Position numbers and translations under genes: made by a program
NCBI RefSeq assembly: GCF_000243415.2
Contig: NZ_KI912270.1
Coordinates: 1,550,001 to 1,614,000, forward strand
Direction of reading: 5' to 3'
Length of the DNA stretch: 64,000 nt
Source of the DNA: Mycolicibacterium tusciae JS617
GTDB lineage: Bacteria; Actinomycetota; Actinomycetes; Mycobacteriales; Mycobacteriaceae
Notes under the pieces: model-generated
What the model was told of the DNA's origin: nothing
What the model saw: only the letters and a program-made list of their open reading frames with translations
Database searches by the model: none
Shown: piece after piece, positions 26,549 to 33,539 of the stretch
Layout of the letters: the number at the start of each line of letters is the position of its first letter
Position numbering within the stretch: position 1 is the first letter of the stretch

Positions 26549-26565
26549 ACTACAGATAACCCAGG
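26549..26565 (+). repeat. Right inverted repeat and core of the Tn554-like element
   Basis: ACTACAGATAA (26549-26559), the exact complement of the left end, followed by CCCAGG (26560-26565). The transposase frame resumes directly after it. Confidence 0.85.
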
Positions 26566-26783
26566 AACGGCTCAACAAGGAGATCCGCCGCCGCACCGAC
26601 GTCGTCGGCATCTTCCCTGACCGCAACGCGCTGATCCGTCTCGTCGGGGCCGTCCTGGCCGAACAGCACGACGAATGGGCCGAATCCCGGCGCTACCTCG
26701 GCCTCGACGTCCTCAGCAAATCCCGAGCCGATCAGAGCTCACCGACCGAACAGGAGGCCACCCCCGCGGCACTGACCGCCTGA
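26566..26783 (+). pseudogene. IS256-family (IS1081-like) transposase, C-terminal part
   Basis: In frame after the core repeat: (E)[18 protein letters not shown], then [11 protein letters not shown] and R-Y-L-G-L-D-V-L, ending at TGA 26781-26783. Joined to the N-terminal part it gives 411 residues, the size of IS1081 transposase. It cannot be expressed as an active protein in its present state. Confidence 0.92.
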
Positions 26784-27071
26784 ACCATCACATCGAAGAA
26801 TCACACGAAGACGTCGTACACCACGCCCCTGGACTTGACCGCCGTTGGTGCAACTGTGGTGTTAAGCAGTCAGCATCAGACTGGCCGCCGTCGCCTCAGC
26901 TGTGTGCACCAACGCAGCACTCCTTCAGATGCCTTCGACCGGAGAGCACGCGTCGCAAGCACGTCAGCCGGGGCCACGTGCAGGGCTTTTAGAAACTTCC
27001 AAGGTCTGTTGCGAAGACTCACCTCGCTATAGGTGTCAGGCGACACCGAGCGCAACAGGAGGCAATGCACG

Positions 27072-27368
27072 ATGAAGGCAACGAACTTGAAGAAAATCGC
27101 CGTTACAGGTGCCATTTCCGGCGCGCTGGGCTTGGCCGCCATCGGATTCGGGGCGGGCACGGCGAACGCCGACGAATTGGATTCAATCGCACCCCTCGTT
27201 CCCGGCGGTCTGAGCGACGACTGGCAGTCGTACTTGCCCTTGCTCGATGACGTCGCTGACATCGGCAGCATCGCGGGACTCGGAGAACTCGGCGACATCC
27301 CAGTCCTCGGTGACATCGGGAGCCTCGTACCCGCGCAGGATCTCCTGGGACTCGCAGCAGGGTTCTAG
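27072..27368 (+). CDS. Small secreted protein, Leu/Asp/Gly-rich
   Basis: 98 residues from the ATG at 27072, with AGGAGG about 11 nt upstream. A signal peptide (K-K-I-A-V-T-G-A then an Ala/Gly core) is cleaved near A-N-A-D-E (about 33). The mature part repeats short D-I-G-S / L-G-E-L-G-D-I / V-L-G-D-I-G units, acidic and likely flexible. No family recognised; small exported proteins like this are common in mycobacteria. A GC-rich hairpin lies about 35 bp after the stop. Confidence 0.75.
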   Translation: MKATNLKKIAVTGAISGALGLAAIGFGAGTANADELDSIAPLVPGGLSDDWQSYLPLLDDVADIGSIAGLGELGDIPVLGDIGSLVPAQDLLGLAAGF

Positions 27369-27404
27369 AACCTAGACCGTCAATCCTGCCCACCCCCAAC
27401 AGAC

Positions 27405-27441
27405 GTCGGCCCGCCACAACCCCCCCGAGTGGCGGGCCGAC
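27405..27441 (+). terminator. GC-rich terminator hairpin
   Basis: Perfect 13-bp stem GTCGGCCCGCCAC / GTGGCGGGCCGAC with an 11-nt loop, 36 bp after the small secreted protein gene. There is no T-tract, as is usual for mycobacterial terminators. Confidence 0.7.
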
Positions 27442-27539
27442 CCCTGTGCGCGGCACCCAGAACGCCTCCAAGAAAAATCCAAGATCGCGGGCGGATGCTC
27501 ATCTCAGTCAACAAGCCAACTCACCAGAAGTAGGTAGTC

Positions 27540-27719
27540 ATGAGCATCAAGCACATCGCAGGCGCCACCGCAGCCGTCGCCGTCGTGGGATTCGGCGCAT
27601 TCGCTTCGGCCCTCAGCTTGAGCGAGTCGGCCACCACCAGCACGACCTCGGAGATGGCGAGCGTCCACTCCTGGGGCGAACTCCTGGCCTCTGCCCCGGA
27701 GTCCGGCTTCAGCCGCTGA
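27540..27719 (+). CDS. Very small secreted peptide
   Basis: 59 residues: M-S-I-K-H-I-A-G then a hydrophobic Ala/Val/Gly core to about residue 26, followed by a Ser/Thr-rich stretch and S-W-G-E-L-L-A-S-A-P-E-S-G-F-S-R. A purine-rich AGAAGTAGG lies about 6 nt before the ATG. It looks like a signal peptide with a 30-residue mature peptide. No recognised family. Confidence 0.55.
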   Translation: MSIKHIAGATAAVAVVGFGAFASALSLSESATTSTTSEMASVHSWGELLASAPESGFSR

Positions 27720-27924
27720 GCGTCGCCCTTTTCCTGGCAAATTCCGGAAAGCGTTTCCGAGAAACGAAAGTTGCGCCACATACCGATCTTGGCCGTTCGC
27801 CGCCAAAGCTGGCGTCTAAAAATGTTTGCCCCGAGGGTTAGAACGAGCCGGATCTGGCTATCTACGTTAGGCAGGTCAGTCGCGTTGCATCGGAGTCGCA
27901 CACCCGGGTGTCGGCGCTGGCCCA

Positions 27925-27957
27925 GCGAAGCCCCCGCGCAGGGGTCGGGGGCTTCGC
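27925..27957. terminator. Inverted repeat, terminator-like
   Basis: 12-bp perfect stem GCGAAGCCCCCG / CGGGGGCTTCGC with a 9-nt loop, between the small secreted peptide and a small membrane frame. Otherwise this 286-bp gap shows no gene. Confidence 0.6.
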
Positions 27958-28005
27958 ACCAAACGTCGGGGGTGTCATATGCCGCACATTGGGTACCTGT
28001 AAAGC

Positions 28006-28152
28006 ATGGCGAATGAAGCGTTGTTCGCGACTGCCGGTCTATTCGGACTGTTTGTCGCCATGTTGTCCGGGGCATTGTGGGACGCCCCTCTACTGGCGGC
28101 ACCCATCCGGTACTTCCGGTCGGCGGGCGGCCGGCACAGCATGCCCCGCTGA
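28006..28152 (+). CDS. Small single-pass membrane protein (tentative)
   Basis: 48 residues: M-A-N-E-A-L-F-A-T-A-G, a hydrophobic helix (L-F-G-L-F-V-A-M-L-S-G-A-L-W), and a basic tail (R-Y-F-R-S-A-G-G-R-H). Hydrophobicity followed by positive charge is typical of tiny membrane proteins, but there is no clear ribosome-binding site, so it could be chance. Confidence 0.35.
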   Translation: MANEALFATAGLFGLFVAMLSGALWDAPLLAAPIRYFRSAGGRHSMPR

Positions 28153-28245
28153 TACCGAATACTCCCCGCGAACAATCAGCTGCAATTTCCCACGCGCGCG
28201 ACGACAGTCGGCCCGCCGGGCCTAATGCGAAGGTAAGTTCCCGTC

Positions 28246-28632
28246 ATGCGTCTGAACTCGGTCTTCTTTGCCAACCATGTGGACGTCGTCGACCAGATGC
28301 TCAATGTGGAGGGCGGGTTCTGGAAGACCACCACAGTCGCGGCCAATTCAACGGGCTTCCAGTGCTGCGCCGTGGTGCTCGTCGACACCGACGCCGACGA
28401 CGTCGGCCAGCAGTTTGCCCTGCACATCGACGCGGAGGGTCCGCGCGGAACCCTCCAGGCCCCCGCGTTCTCCCAGGAGTTCACCCTCGACGGACCGATG
28501 ACCTTCATGTGTTTGACGTCTTTGGTGCTGCCCATCGACGCCGGCGGCGGACGTCACACCTACACCTTCCGCCTCGGCGACGAGCAGCACCGGGTGAATG
28601 TGCCGCTTGCCGTCCGCGTGGCGCGGGCCTGA
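28246..28632 (+). CDS. DUF6941-type protein
   Basis: 128 residues, all-beta in appearance, starting M-R-L-N-S-V-F-F-A-N-H-V-D-V-V-D-Q-M-L-N-V-E-G-G. This opening strand pattern, with an N-V-x-G-G turn, is that of the DUF6941 family. No signal peptide. Function unknown. Stands alone between small genes. Confidence 0.7.
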   Translation: MRLNSVFFANHVDVVDQMLNVEGGFWKTTTVAANSTGFQCCAVVLVDTDADDVGQQFALHIDAEGPRGTLQAPAFSQEFTLDGPMTFMCLTSLVLPIDAGGGRHTYTFRLGDEQHRVNVPLAVRVARA

Positions 28633-28725
28633 CGCGGCCGTCATCGCCGCGAAACCGCTCGTCTGCCCGGGGCCACCGATTAGGCTCTCCGAAGGTCAAC
28701 CCGTCATGACACCAAGGGGTGGGAC

Positions 28726-29145
28726 GTGATTCGCGAACTCATCGCCGCCGCTGCGATCGCAGGCGCCGCTATCAGCGCTGCTCCGGTCGCCGCTGCCGAC
28801 GACCTGTTGTACCCCGACACACCGGGGCGCTACTCCACGGACGTGCCCGGCATGATCTACGACGCACACCTCACCGCGCCCTGCACCAACTTGGAGCGGT
28901 TCACGTTCGGCCGGGGCCGCGGCGGCGAGCCGCTGCAGTGCCGGTGGATCGCCAACCAGTGGCCACCGGTCTACACGGGCTTCTGGGTGGCGACCTATGA
29001 GTTGTTCGGCGTCCAGGAGCAGGGTGCGCCATGCCCGAAACCCCATGCGGCAGCCCAACATCCGGATGGGCGGCCCTTGTTGTGCCTGGGCGCCCAGGGC
29101 TGGCAACCCGGCATCTTCACCCGCGAGGGCTTCTTCCCGAGGTAG
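28726..29145 (+). CDS. Secreted cysteine-containing protein
   Basis: 139 residues from a GTG. A signal peptide ends near A-P-V-A-A-A-D (about 25). The mature domain has four cysteines (A-P-C-T-N, L-Q-C-R-W, A-P-C-P-K, L-L-C-L-G), probably two disulfides, and many aromatic residues (W-I-A-N-Q-W-P-P-V-Y-T-G-F-W). Resembles conserved small secreted mycobacterial proteins of unknown function. It ends just before the oppositely oriented AraC-type gene. Confidence 0.72.
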   Translation: MIRELIAAAAIAGAAISAAPVAAADDLLYPDTPGRYSTDVPGMIYDAHLTAPCTNLERFTFGRGRGGEPLQCRWIANQWPPVYTGFWVATYELFGVQEQGAPCPKPHAAAQHPDGRPLLCLGAQGWQPGIFTREGFFPR

Positions 29146-29154
29146 CGGCGACCG

Positions 29155-29508
29155 CTAGCCGCGCAGGGTGGAACTCGGTGACGTTCCGAACCTGCGCTTG
29201 TACATGCTGCTGAAACGTCCCGCATGCCCGAAACCCCACCGACCGGCGATCGCCATCACGGTGTCAACCGACGGGTCGGCGGCCTGCAGCTCGCGGTGTG
29301 CGCGGTTGAGCCGAAGGCACCGCAGATACTCCAGCGGTGTCGCCCCGACATGGCGGCGGAACGTGTACTGCACCGACCGCGGTGTGACGTTCACGGATGC
29401 CGCGATGTCGCTCAATGTGATGTCGCGATGCGCGTTCTCGTGGATGAACGCGATCGCTTGCCGCAACATGGCGGGCTTCGTCGTCGTATCGGCTTGGTCT
29501 GCAGGCAT
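29155..29508 (-). CDS. AraC-family DNA-binding regulator, HTH domain only
   Basis: 117 residues. Only the double helix-turn-helix of AraC is present (about 15-115): I-T-L-S-D-I-A-A-S-V-N-V-T-P-R-S-V-Q-Y and the signature W-G-F-G-H-A-G-R-F-S-S-M-Y-K-R-R-F-G-T-S-P. No ligand-binding domain is present, so activity may depend on expression level or a partner. It is divergent from an SRPBCC gene 73 bp away, the most obvious target. Confidence 0.88.
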   Translation of the reverse strand: MPADQADTTTKPAMLRQAIAFIHENAHRDITLSDIAASVNVTPRSVQYTFRRHVGATPLEYLRCLRLNRAHRELQAADPSVDTVMAIAGRWGFGHAGRFSSMYKRRFGTSPSSTLRG

Positions 29509-29581
29509 TTCGGGTCGATTACCCGTTCACGAATCGCCAAAACTGGGCTCGGCGCAGATCACACCTTGACACCATCGAGCT

Positions 29582-30073
29582 ATGACCGAACGCATCGAAG
29601 TACCTCGCACCATTTCCGCCCCGGCCGCCGAAGTCTTCGCGGTGCTCTGCGATCCACAGGGCCACGTCGCGATCGACGCCACCGGCATGTTGCAGGATGC
29701 GGACGGCGATCCTGTCCAGACCGTCGGCGACAGCTTCGTCGTGCACATGGATCGCGAGTCCCTCAACGACTATCCGCAGCTGGGCAAGTACGAGGTCACG
29801 GTGTCGATCACGCAGTTCGAGCAGGACCGGCTGATCGCGTGGACCATCTTCGGCCAGCTCAAGCCGGACATCGGCCACGTCTACGGCTACCGACTCGAAC
29901 CGGCCGACAGTGGAACGTTGGTCACGTCGTTCTACGACTGGTCTGACATCGACCCGCACTGGCGGGACGCGAACATCTTCCCGATCGTCTCCGAGCTCGC
30001 GTTGCGTGCGACCCTCGGCATCCTCGACCGGACGGTCCGGCGCGGCTACCCGCAGGCGTCAACCGCAGGTTGA
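29582..30073 (+). CDS. SRPBCC-family (START/Bet v1-like) protein
   Basis: 163 residues. It begins with R-I-E-V-P-R-T-I-S-A-P-A-A-E-V-F-A-V-L-C-D-P, the first strand and helix of the polyketide-cyclase/SRPBCC fold, and ends in a long C-terminal helix. Such proteins enclose a hydrophobic ligand; the ligand is unknown. Divergent from the AraC-type regulator. Its stop lies inside the inverted repeat preceding the Clp-N gene. Confidence 0.8.
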   Translation: MTERIEVPRTISAPAAEVFAVLCDPQGHVAIDATGMLQDADGDPVQTVGDSFVVHMDRESLNDYPQLGKYEVTVSITQFEQDRLIAWTIFGQLKPDIGHVYGYRLEPADSGTLVTSFYDWSDIDPHWRDANIFPIVSELALRATLGILDRTVRRGYPQASTAG

Positions 30074-30101
30074 CGGTCGCCAACCGTCAACTTAGAGTTG
30101 A
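30069..30101 (+). promoter_or_regulatory. Inverted repeat upstream of the Clp-N/HTH gene, candidate operator
   Basis: GTTGACGGT (30069-30077) and its complement ACCGTCAAC (30083-30091) are separated by 5 nt; a third half-site GTTGAC begins at about 30096, just before the ATG at 30105. Three GTTGAC half-sites next to a gene encoding an HTH region suggest autoregulation. Confidence 0.45.
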
Positions 30102-30104
30102 CGC

Positions 30105-30827
30105 ATGACCGAGCCTGCGAAGATCACGAACCCCGTCCGCCTCGACGACCTCATCGACGTCATCAAGGAGGTGCACGAGGAACCGCTTGAGCAGCTCACC
30201 GATGCGGTATTGGCCGCCGAGTCCCTGGGCGAGATCGCCGACCATCTCATCGGCCACTTCGTCGACCAGGCACGCCGGTCCGGGGCGTCGTGGACCGAGA
30301 TCGGCAGATGCATGGGCGTCACCAAGCAGGCGGCCCAGAAACGCTTTGTCCCCAAAGCCCCTACCGACACCGACGCACTGGACCCCAGCGCCGGTTTCGG
30401 TCGATTCACCCCGCGGGCGCGCAATGTCGTCGTCGGAGCCCAAAACAAGGCCCACGAGGCTCGCAACACCGAGATCAACCCCGACCACCTGCTGCTGGCG
30501 ATGTTCGACGACCCCGATGGACTGGCGGTCAAGCTGCTCGCCGGCCAGGGCATCGACGCCGACAAGGTGGCCCAAGCGGTGACGCTGCCGCCAGGCGCAG
30601 ACGGCGACCTGCCCGCGTTGACGCCGTTCGACGGCGCAGCGAAGAAGGTACTCGAGTTGACGTTCCGACAGGCACTTCGCCTGGGCCACAACTACGTTGG
30701 TACCGAGCACATCGTGCTCGCACTCCTCGAGGCCGAGGAGGACGGCGCACTGCCGCGCATCAGCGTCGACCGGGACCGCTTCGAACGCGACCTCAAGGCC
30801 GCGCTGGAACCGTTCACCAAGAGCTGA
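30105..30827 (+). CDS. HTH and Clp N-terminal (double Clp-N) domain protein
   Basis: 240 residues. The N-terminal part has a helix-turn-helix-like segment (W-T-E-I-G-R-C-M-G-V-T-K-Q-A-A-Q-K-R-F, about 60-78). Residues of about 97-235 form a Clp-N repeat pair: F-T-P-R-A-R-N-V-V-V-G-A-Q, I-N-P-D-H-L-L-L-A-M, and again V-L-E-L-T-F-R-Q-A ... V-G-T-E-H-I-V-L-A-L-L. There is no AAA+ ATPase domain, so it is not a chaperone itself. It may act as an adaptor to ClpC or as a regulator sensing misfolded protein. An ECF sigma gene follows 35 bp later. Confidence 0.85.
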   Translation: MTEPAKITNPVRLDDLIDVIKEVHEEPLEQLTDAVLAAESLGEIADHLIGHFVDQARRSGASWTEIGRCMGVTKQAAQKRFVPKAPTDTDALDPSAGFGRFTPRARNVVVGAQNKAHEARNTEINPDHLLLAMFDDPDGLAVKLLAGQGIDADKVAQAVTLPPGADGDLPALTPFDGAAKKVLELTFRQALRLGHNYVGTEHIVLALLEAEEDGALPRISVDRDRFERDLKAALEPFTKS

Positions 30828-30862
30828 TCTCACATCGCGCGCCGTTGCGGCGTCTACACAAT

Positions 30863-31345
30863 GTGAAGGTGCGCCCGTTCGAAGAGGTAGTGACCGAGCA
30901 CGGCGCAACCGTGCTGCGGGTATGCCGCGCAGTCGTCGGACCTCTCGACGCCGAGGACGCCTGGTCGGAAACCTTCCTGTCGGCGCTGCGCGCCTACCCG
31001 GAACTTCCCGACGACGCCAACGTCGAGGCGTGGCTGGTCACCATTGCCCACCGCCGCGCCCTCGATGTCGGCCGCGCCCGATCCCGTCGGCCCGTGCCTA
31101 CTGACGCCGTACCCGACCGGCCGACACCGCACGCCGATCCCGCCGCCCGCGACCCCGACCTGTGGGCGGCGCTGCAACGACTGCCGACCAAGCAACGCCA
31201 GGCGGTGGCCTACCACCACATCGCGGGCCTGCCGTTCGCTGAGATCGCTGAACTTCTCGACAACTCCCCCGACGCCGCCCGGCGCGCCGCCGCCGATGGC
31301 ATCAAGTCTCTGCGCAAGACCTATCAGAAGGACGAAAGATCATGA
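30863..31345 (+). CDS. ECF-type RNA polymerase sigma factor
   Basis: 160 residues from a GTG at 30863 (a second GTG at 30869). Region 2 spans about 8-75 (V-T-E-H-G-A-T-V-L-R-V-C-R-A-V, A-E-D-A-W-S-E-T-F-L-S-A-L-R). Region 4 spans about 100-155 (L-P-T-K-Q-R-Q-A-V-A-Y-H-H-I-A-G-L-P-F-A-E-I-A-E-L-L). Its stop overlaps the start of a DNA-repair methyltransferase gene (ATGA), so the two are coupled. No separate anti-sigma gene is seen. Confidence 0.88.
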   Translation: MKVRPFEEVVTEHGATVLRVCRAVVGPLDAEDAWSETFLSALRAYPELPDDANVEAWLVTIAHRRALDVGRARSRRPVPTDAVPDRPTPHADPAARDPDLWAALQRLPTKQRQAVAYHHIAGLPFAEIAELLDNSPDAARRAAADGIKSLRKTYQKDERS

Positions 31346-31935
31346 CCACCAACATTTTCGACGAATTGCCCGCCGACGACGACGCGATGTCACGGTTGCA
31401 CGCGCGGCTCGAACAGGCCGCCGAAGCCGACCAAGCGCTCGACGTCGCGTACCGCACAATCGATACCCCGGTCGGCACGCTACTGCTGGCCGCCACCACC
31501 GTCGGCCTCGTCCGCGTCGCGTATGACGTCGAGGGCCACGACACCGTGCTGACCCGACTTGCCCACGCCGTGAGCCCTCGCATTCTGCGGTCGCCGTCCC
31601 GGTTGGAGGCGGTGGCGCGCCAAATCGATGAGTATTTCGCCAAGCGCCGCACCACTTTTGACGTGCCGGTCGACCTGCGGCTGACCAACGGCTTCCGACG
31701 CAGCGTCATCGAGCACCTGCGCGACATCGATTATGGCCGGCGGCAGAGCTACGCAGCCGTCGCCGCCGCGATCGGCCACCCCCGCGCGGTCCGCGCCGTC
31801 GGCACGGCGTGCGGCCACAACCCGCTTCCGGTGGTCTTCCCATGCCACCGCGTGGTGCGCTCCGACGGGTCCACAGGCCAATACGTGGGTGGCGTGCTGG
31901 CCAAGTCGACGCTGCTCGACCTCGAGGCCGGCTGA
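31342..31935 (+). CDS. ogt: Methylated-DNA--protein-cysteine methyltransferase (Ogt/AdaB type)
   Basis: 197 residues. A 35-residue acidic helical extension precedes the N-terminal domain. The DNA-binding domain holds the suicide cysteine in F-P-C168-H-R-V-V. It also has the arginine-finger helix region (S-Y-A-A-V-A-A-A-I-G-H-P-R-A-V-R-A-V-G). It repairs O6-alkylguanine by irreversible methyl transfer. Coupling to an ECF sigma factor by a 4-bp overlap is notable: the extension might contact the sigma factor, but that is speculation. Confidence 0.9.
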   Translation: MTTNIFDELPADDDAMSRLHARLEQAAEADQALDVAYRTIDTPVGTLLLAATTVGLVRVAYDVEGHDTVLTRLAHAVSPRILRSPSRLEAVARQIDEYFAKRRTTFDVPVDLRLTNGFRRSVIEHLRDIDYGRRQSYAAVAAAIGHPRAVRAVGTACGHNPLPVVFPCHRVVRSDGSTGQYVGGVLAKSTLLDLEAG

Positions 31936-31972
31936 GGGAATGAAACGGCGCGCGCGGCGGTAGAAATAACGC

Positions 31973-32407
31973 ATGAAGCTCAACGACGCCGCACGCGACC
32001 TCATCGGAGCGGGGACCGATGCGGTGATGGTCACGCTCAATCCCGACGGCAGCCCACAGGTCTCCACGATCTGGATGGCGCTGGAGTCGACCCCCGAGGG
32101 TGACGAGCTCGTCTCGGCACACCTCAGCGAGTACCGCAAGACGCGCAACATACGCCGCGATCCACGGGTGGCCGTCACGATCCTGGGCCCCGAACGGCCC
32201 GGCCAACTCAGGGACTACCTGACCATCACGGGTTCCGCGCGAATCGTCGAAGGTGGCGCTCCGGAACTGCTCAAGGCGCTGGCCAAGGTGATGTTGGGCA
32301 GCGACGAACATTTTCCGCCGCCGAACGCGCCAGCGGGCCTACTCACCCGCGTGCGGATCGACAAGATTGGCGGCTCCGGGCCGTGGGTGTCGGAGAACCG
32401 GCTGTAA
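31973..32407 (+). CDS. PPOX-class (flavin/F420-binding split barrel) oxidoreductase
   Basis: 144 residues. Split-barrel hallmarks: A-V-M-V-T-L-N-P-D-G-S-P-Q-V-S-T-I-W (about 18-35) and S-E-Y-R-K-T-R-N-I-R-R-D-P-R-V-A-V (about 50-66), the cofactor-binding motif of the PPOX/F420-dependent reductases abundant in mycobacteria. Substrate unknown; FMN versus F420 cannot be settled here. Short spacing after ogt. Confidence 0.85.
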   Translation: MKLNDAARDLIGAGTDAVMVTLNPDGSPQVSTIWMALESTPEGDELVSAHLSEYRKTRNIRRDPRVAVTILGPERPGQLRDYLTITGSARIVEGGAPELLKALAKVMLGSDEHFPPPNAPAGLLTRVRIDKIGGSGPWVSENRL

Positions 32408-32436
32408 CACGTTTCAGTTTGTGCCATCATGCGTGC

Positions 32437-32952
32437 ATGCGTCGCTGGTTCGTGCTCCTCATCGCCGTGATGGCCACCCTCGCCGGCCTTACGGCTGTGC
32501 CCGCCCAGGCTGCGCCTGACGAGACCGAGTCCGCCCCCTCACCCATCGGCCGGCTCGGCGAGACACTGCAGGTCAACTTCGAGGGCCTGGTCGCCAACGT
32601 CACGGTCAACAGCTTGGCCCCGTCCCCGATCCCGCCCGGCTTCGGCTATCCCCCGCGGGCCCCGCGCTACCAAGTGTGGCGCGCTCAGATCACCGTGAAC
32701 CCCGTCCAGGTGCCCACGCCGTACGCCCAGCTCATCACGTACCAGTTCCGCGGGGTCACCGCGACGGGCGATTCCTACGAACCACGGAATACCGACGCAC
32801 CCGACTCGTTGGCCCTCGCGCTGACCAACGCCCCAGCGGGTTCGACGGTCAGCGGCGGGGTCTGGTGGGACTGCTACCGCGACCTCATCTCGAATGTCGT
32901 GCTGCTCGACAAGGTCACCGGTCAGCACCTGGCGCAGTGGAACGTGGCCTGA
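32437..32952 (+). CDS. Secreted beta-rich protein, MPT63-like
   Basis: 171 residues from the ATG at 32437. The signal peptide is M-R-R-W-F-V-L-L-I-A-V..., with cleavage near V-P-A-Q-A-A. The mature part begins G-R-L-G-E-T-L-Q-V and continues as an Ig-like beta protein with W-R-A-Q-I-T-V-N-P-V, recalling the MPT63/DUF1942 exported proteins. One cysteine. The assignment to that family is by overall pattern only. Confidence 0.65.
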   Translation: MRRWFVLLIAVMATLAGLTAVPAQAAPDETESAPSPIGRLGETLQVNFEGLVANVTVNSLAPSPIPPGFGYPPRAPRYQVWRAQITVNPVQVPTPYAQLITYQFRGVTATGDSYEPRNTDAPDSLALALTNAPAGSTVSGGVWWDCYRDLISNVVLLDKVTGQHLAQWNVA

Positions 32953-32968
32953 GCACTAGGCATTCGTA

Positions 32969-33463
32969 TTGCCCATTGATGTGGCCGCGGCCGTCGTCGC
33001 CGACCTTCCTGAACTCGCCGATGTTGCCGCGCGGACGTTTCCGCTGGCGTGTCCGGTGTCGGTGAGTGCCGCCAACATCGCCGCGTTCATCGACGAAAAC
33101 CTCTCGGAGCAGCGATTCCGCGACTACCTCGCAGACCCCGACCGCTGGGTGCTCACCGCGCGCGAGGATGAGCGAATGGTGGGTTACGCGATGCTGATTC
33201 GCGCTGATGACGGCGCCATCGAACTCTCGAAGATCTACGTTTTGCCCGACAGCCACGGCGCGGGGGCCTCAGCAGCGCTGATGGCGACCGCGCTGGAAAC
33301 GGCCAAGGAACAGGGCGTCGAGGAAGTGTGGCTCGGTGTCAACCAGCAAAACCAACGCGCCCAACGCTTTTACGCCAAACAAGGCTTCACCGTCAGCGGC
33401 ACCCGCACATTCCAGCTGGGCGCAGACGTCGAGCACGACTACGTGATGGTGCGCCCGCTCTGA
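32969..33463 (+). CDS. GNAT-family N-acetyltransferase
   Basis: 164 residues from a TTG; a GTG at codon 5 is an alternative. GNAT motifs: V-G-Y-A-M-L-I, then I-E-L-S-K-I-Y-V-L-P, the acetyl-CoA loop H-G-A-G-A-S-A-A-L-M (a variant of Q/R-x-x-G-x-G/A), and A-Q-R-F-Y-A-K-Q-G-F. Transfers an acetyl group to an unknown amine. Ends 76 bp before zapE, with a long hairpin in the convergent gap. Confidence 0.83.
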   Translation: MPIDVAAAVVADLPELADVAARTFPLACPVSVSAANIAAFIDENLSEQRFRDYLADPDRWVLTAREDERMVGYAMLIRADDGAIELSKIYVLPDSHGAGASAALMATALETAKEQGVEEVWLGVNQQNQRAQRFYAKQGFTVSGTRTFQLGADVEHDYVMVRPL

Positions 33464-33467
33464 TTTG

Positions 33468-33529
33468 GCCGAGCGTGGTGTTGATGCACGCATGCAGCCC
33501 AAATGGCGTGCGGGTAACCCACGTTCGGC
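33468..33529. terminator. Bidirectional terminator-like hairpin between convergent genes
   Basis: 24-nt arms (from GCCGAGCGTGG on the left and CCACGTTCGGC on the right) pair imperfectly but with 6-bp GCACGC/GCGTGC at the loop. It lies between the stop of the GNAT gene (+) and that of zapE (-). Confidence 0.5.
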
Positions 33530-33539
33530 GACGGAGGGG

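Larger units (their letters stand above)
22594..26559 (+). mobile_element. Tn554-like transposon (tnpA-tnpB-tnpC)
   Basis: A 3,966-bp element bounded by the 11-bp perfect inverted repeats TTATCTGTAGT (22594-22604) and ACTACAGATAA (26549-26559), with CCCAGG outside each. It encodes two tyrosine recombinases and a small HTH/coiled-coil protein in overlapping frames, the gene set and sizes of Tn554 (about 360, 630 and 125 residues there; 369, 741 and 142 here). No passenger genes. Target: the catalytic-Glu codon of an IS1081-like transposase. Confidence 0.9.
21458..26824 (+). mobile_element. IS1081-like IS256-family element, interrupted by a Tn554-like transposon
   Basis: Right end, read inward: GTGGTGTACGA, C, then a 20-mer ending GTGATTCTTCGA (26793-26812). 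The left end has both blocks (21458-21468 and 21517-21536; 18 of 20 bases match in the second) but separated by 48 extra nucleotides. Without the inner transposon (3,966 bp plus one 6-bp repeat) the element would be about 1.4 kb, close to IS1081. I could not find a target-site duplication. Confidence 0.75.

Noticed and set aside
26843..26914. 10-bp inverted repeat CGTTGGTGCA / TGCACCAACG with a 52-nt spacer right of the IS1081-like element
   Set aside because: Too short and too far apart to support a terminator, integron site or IS end; no neighbouring feature matches.
31342..31460. N-terminal extension of Ogt as an anti-sigma domain
   Set aside because: Only about 35 acidic residues and no known anti-sigma motif; kept as a question in the findings, not as a feature.
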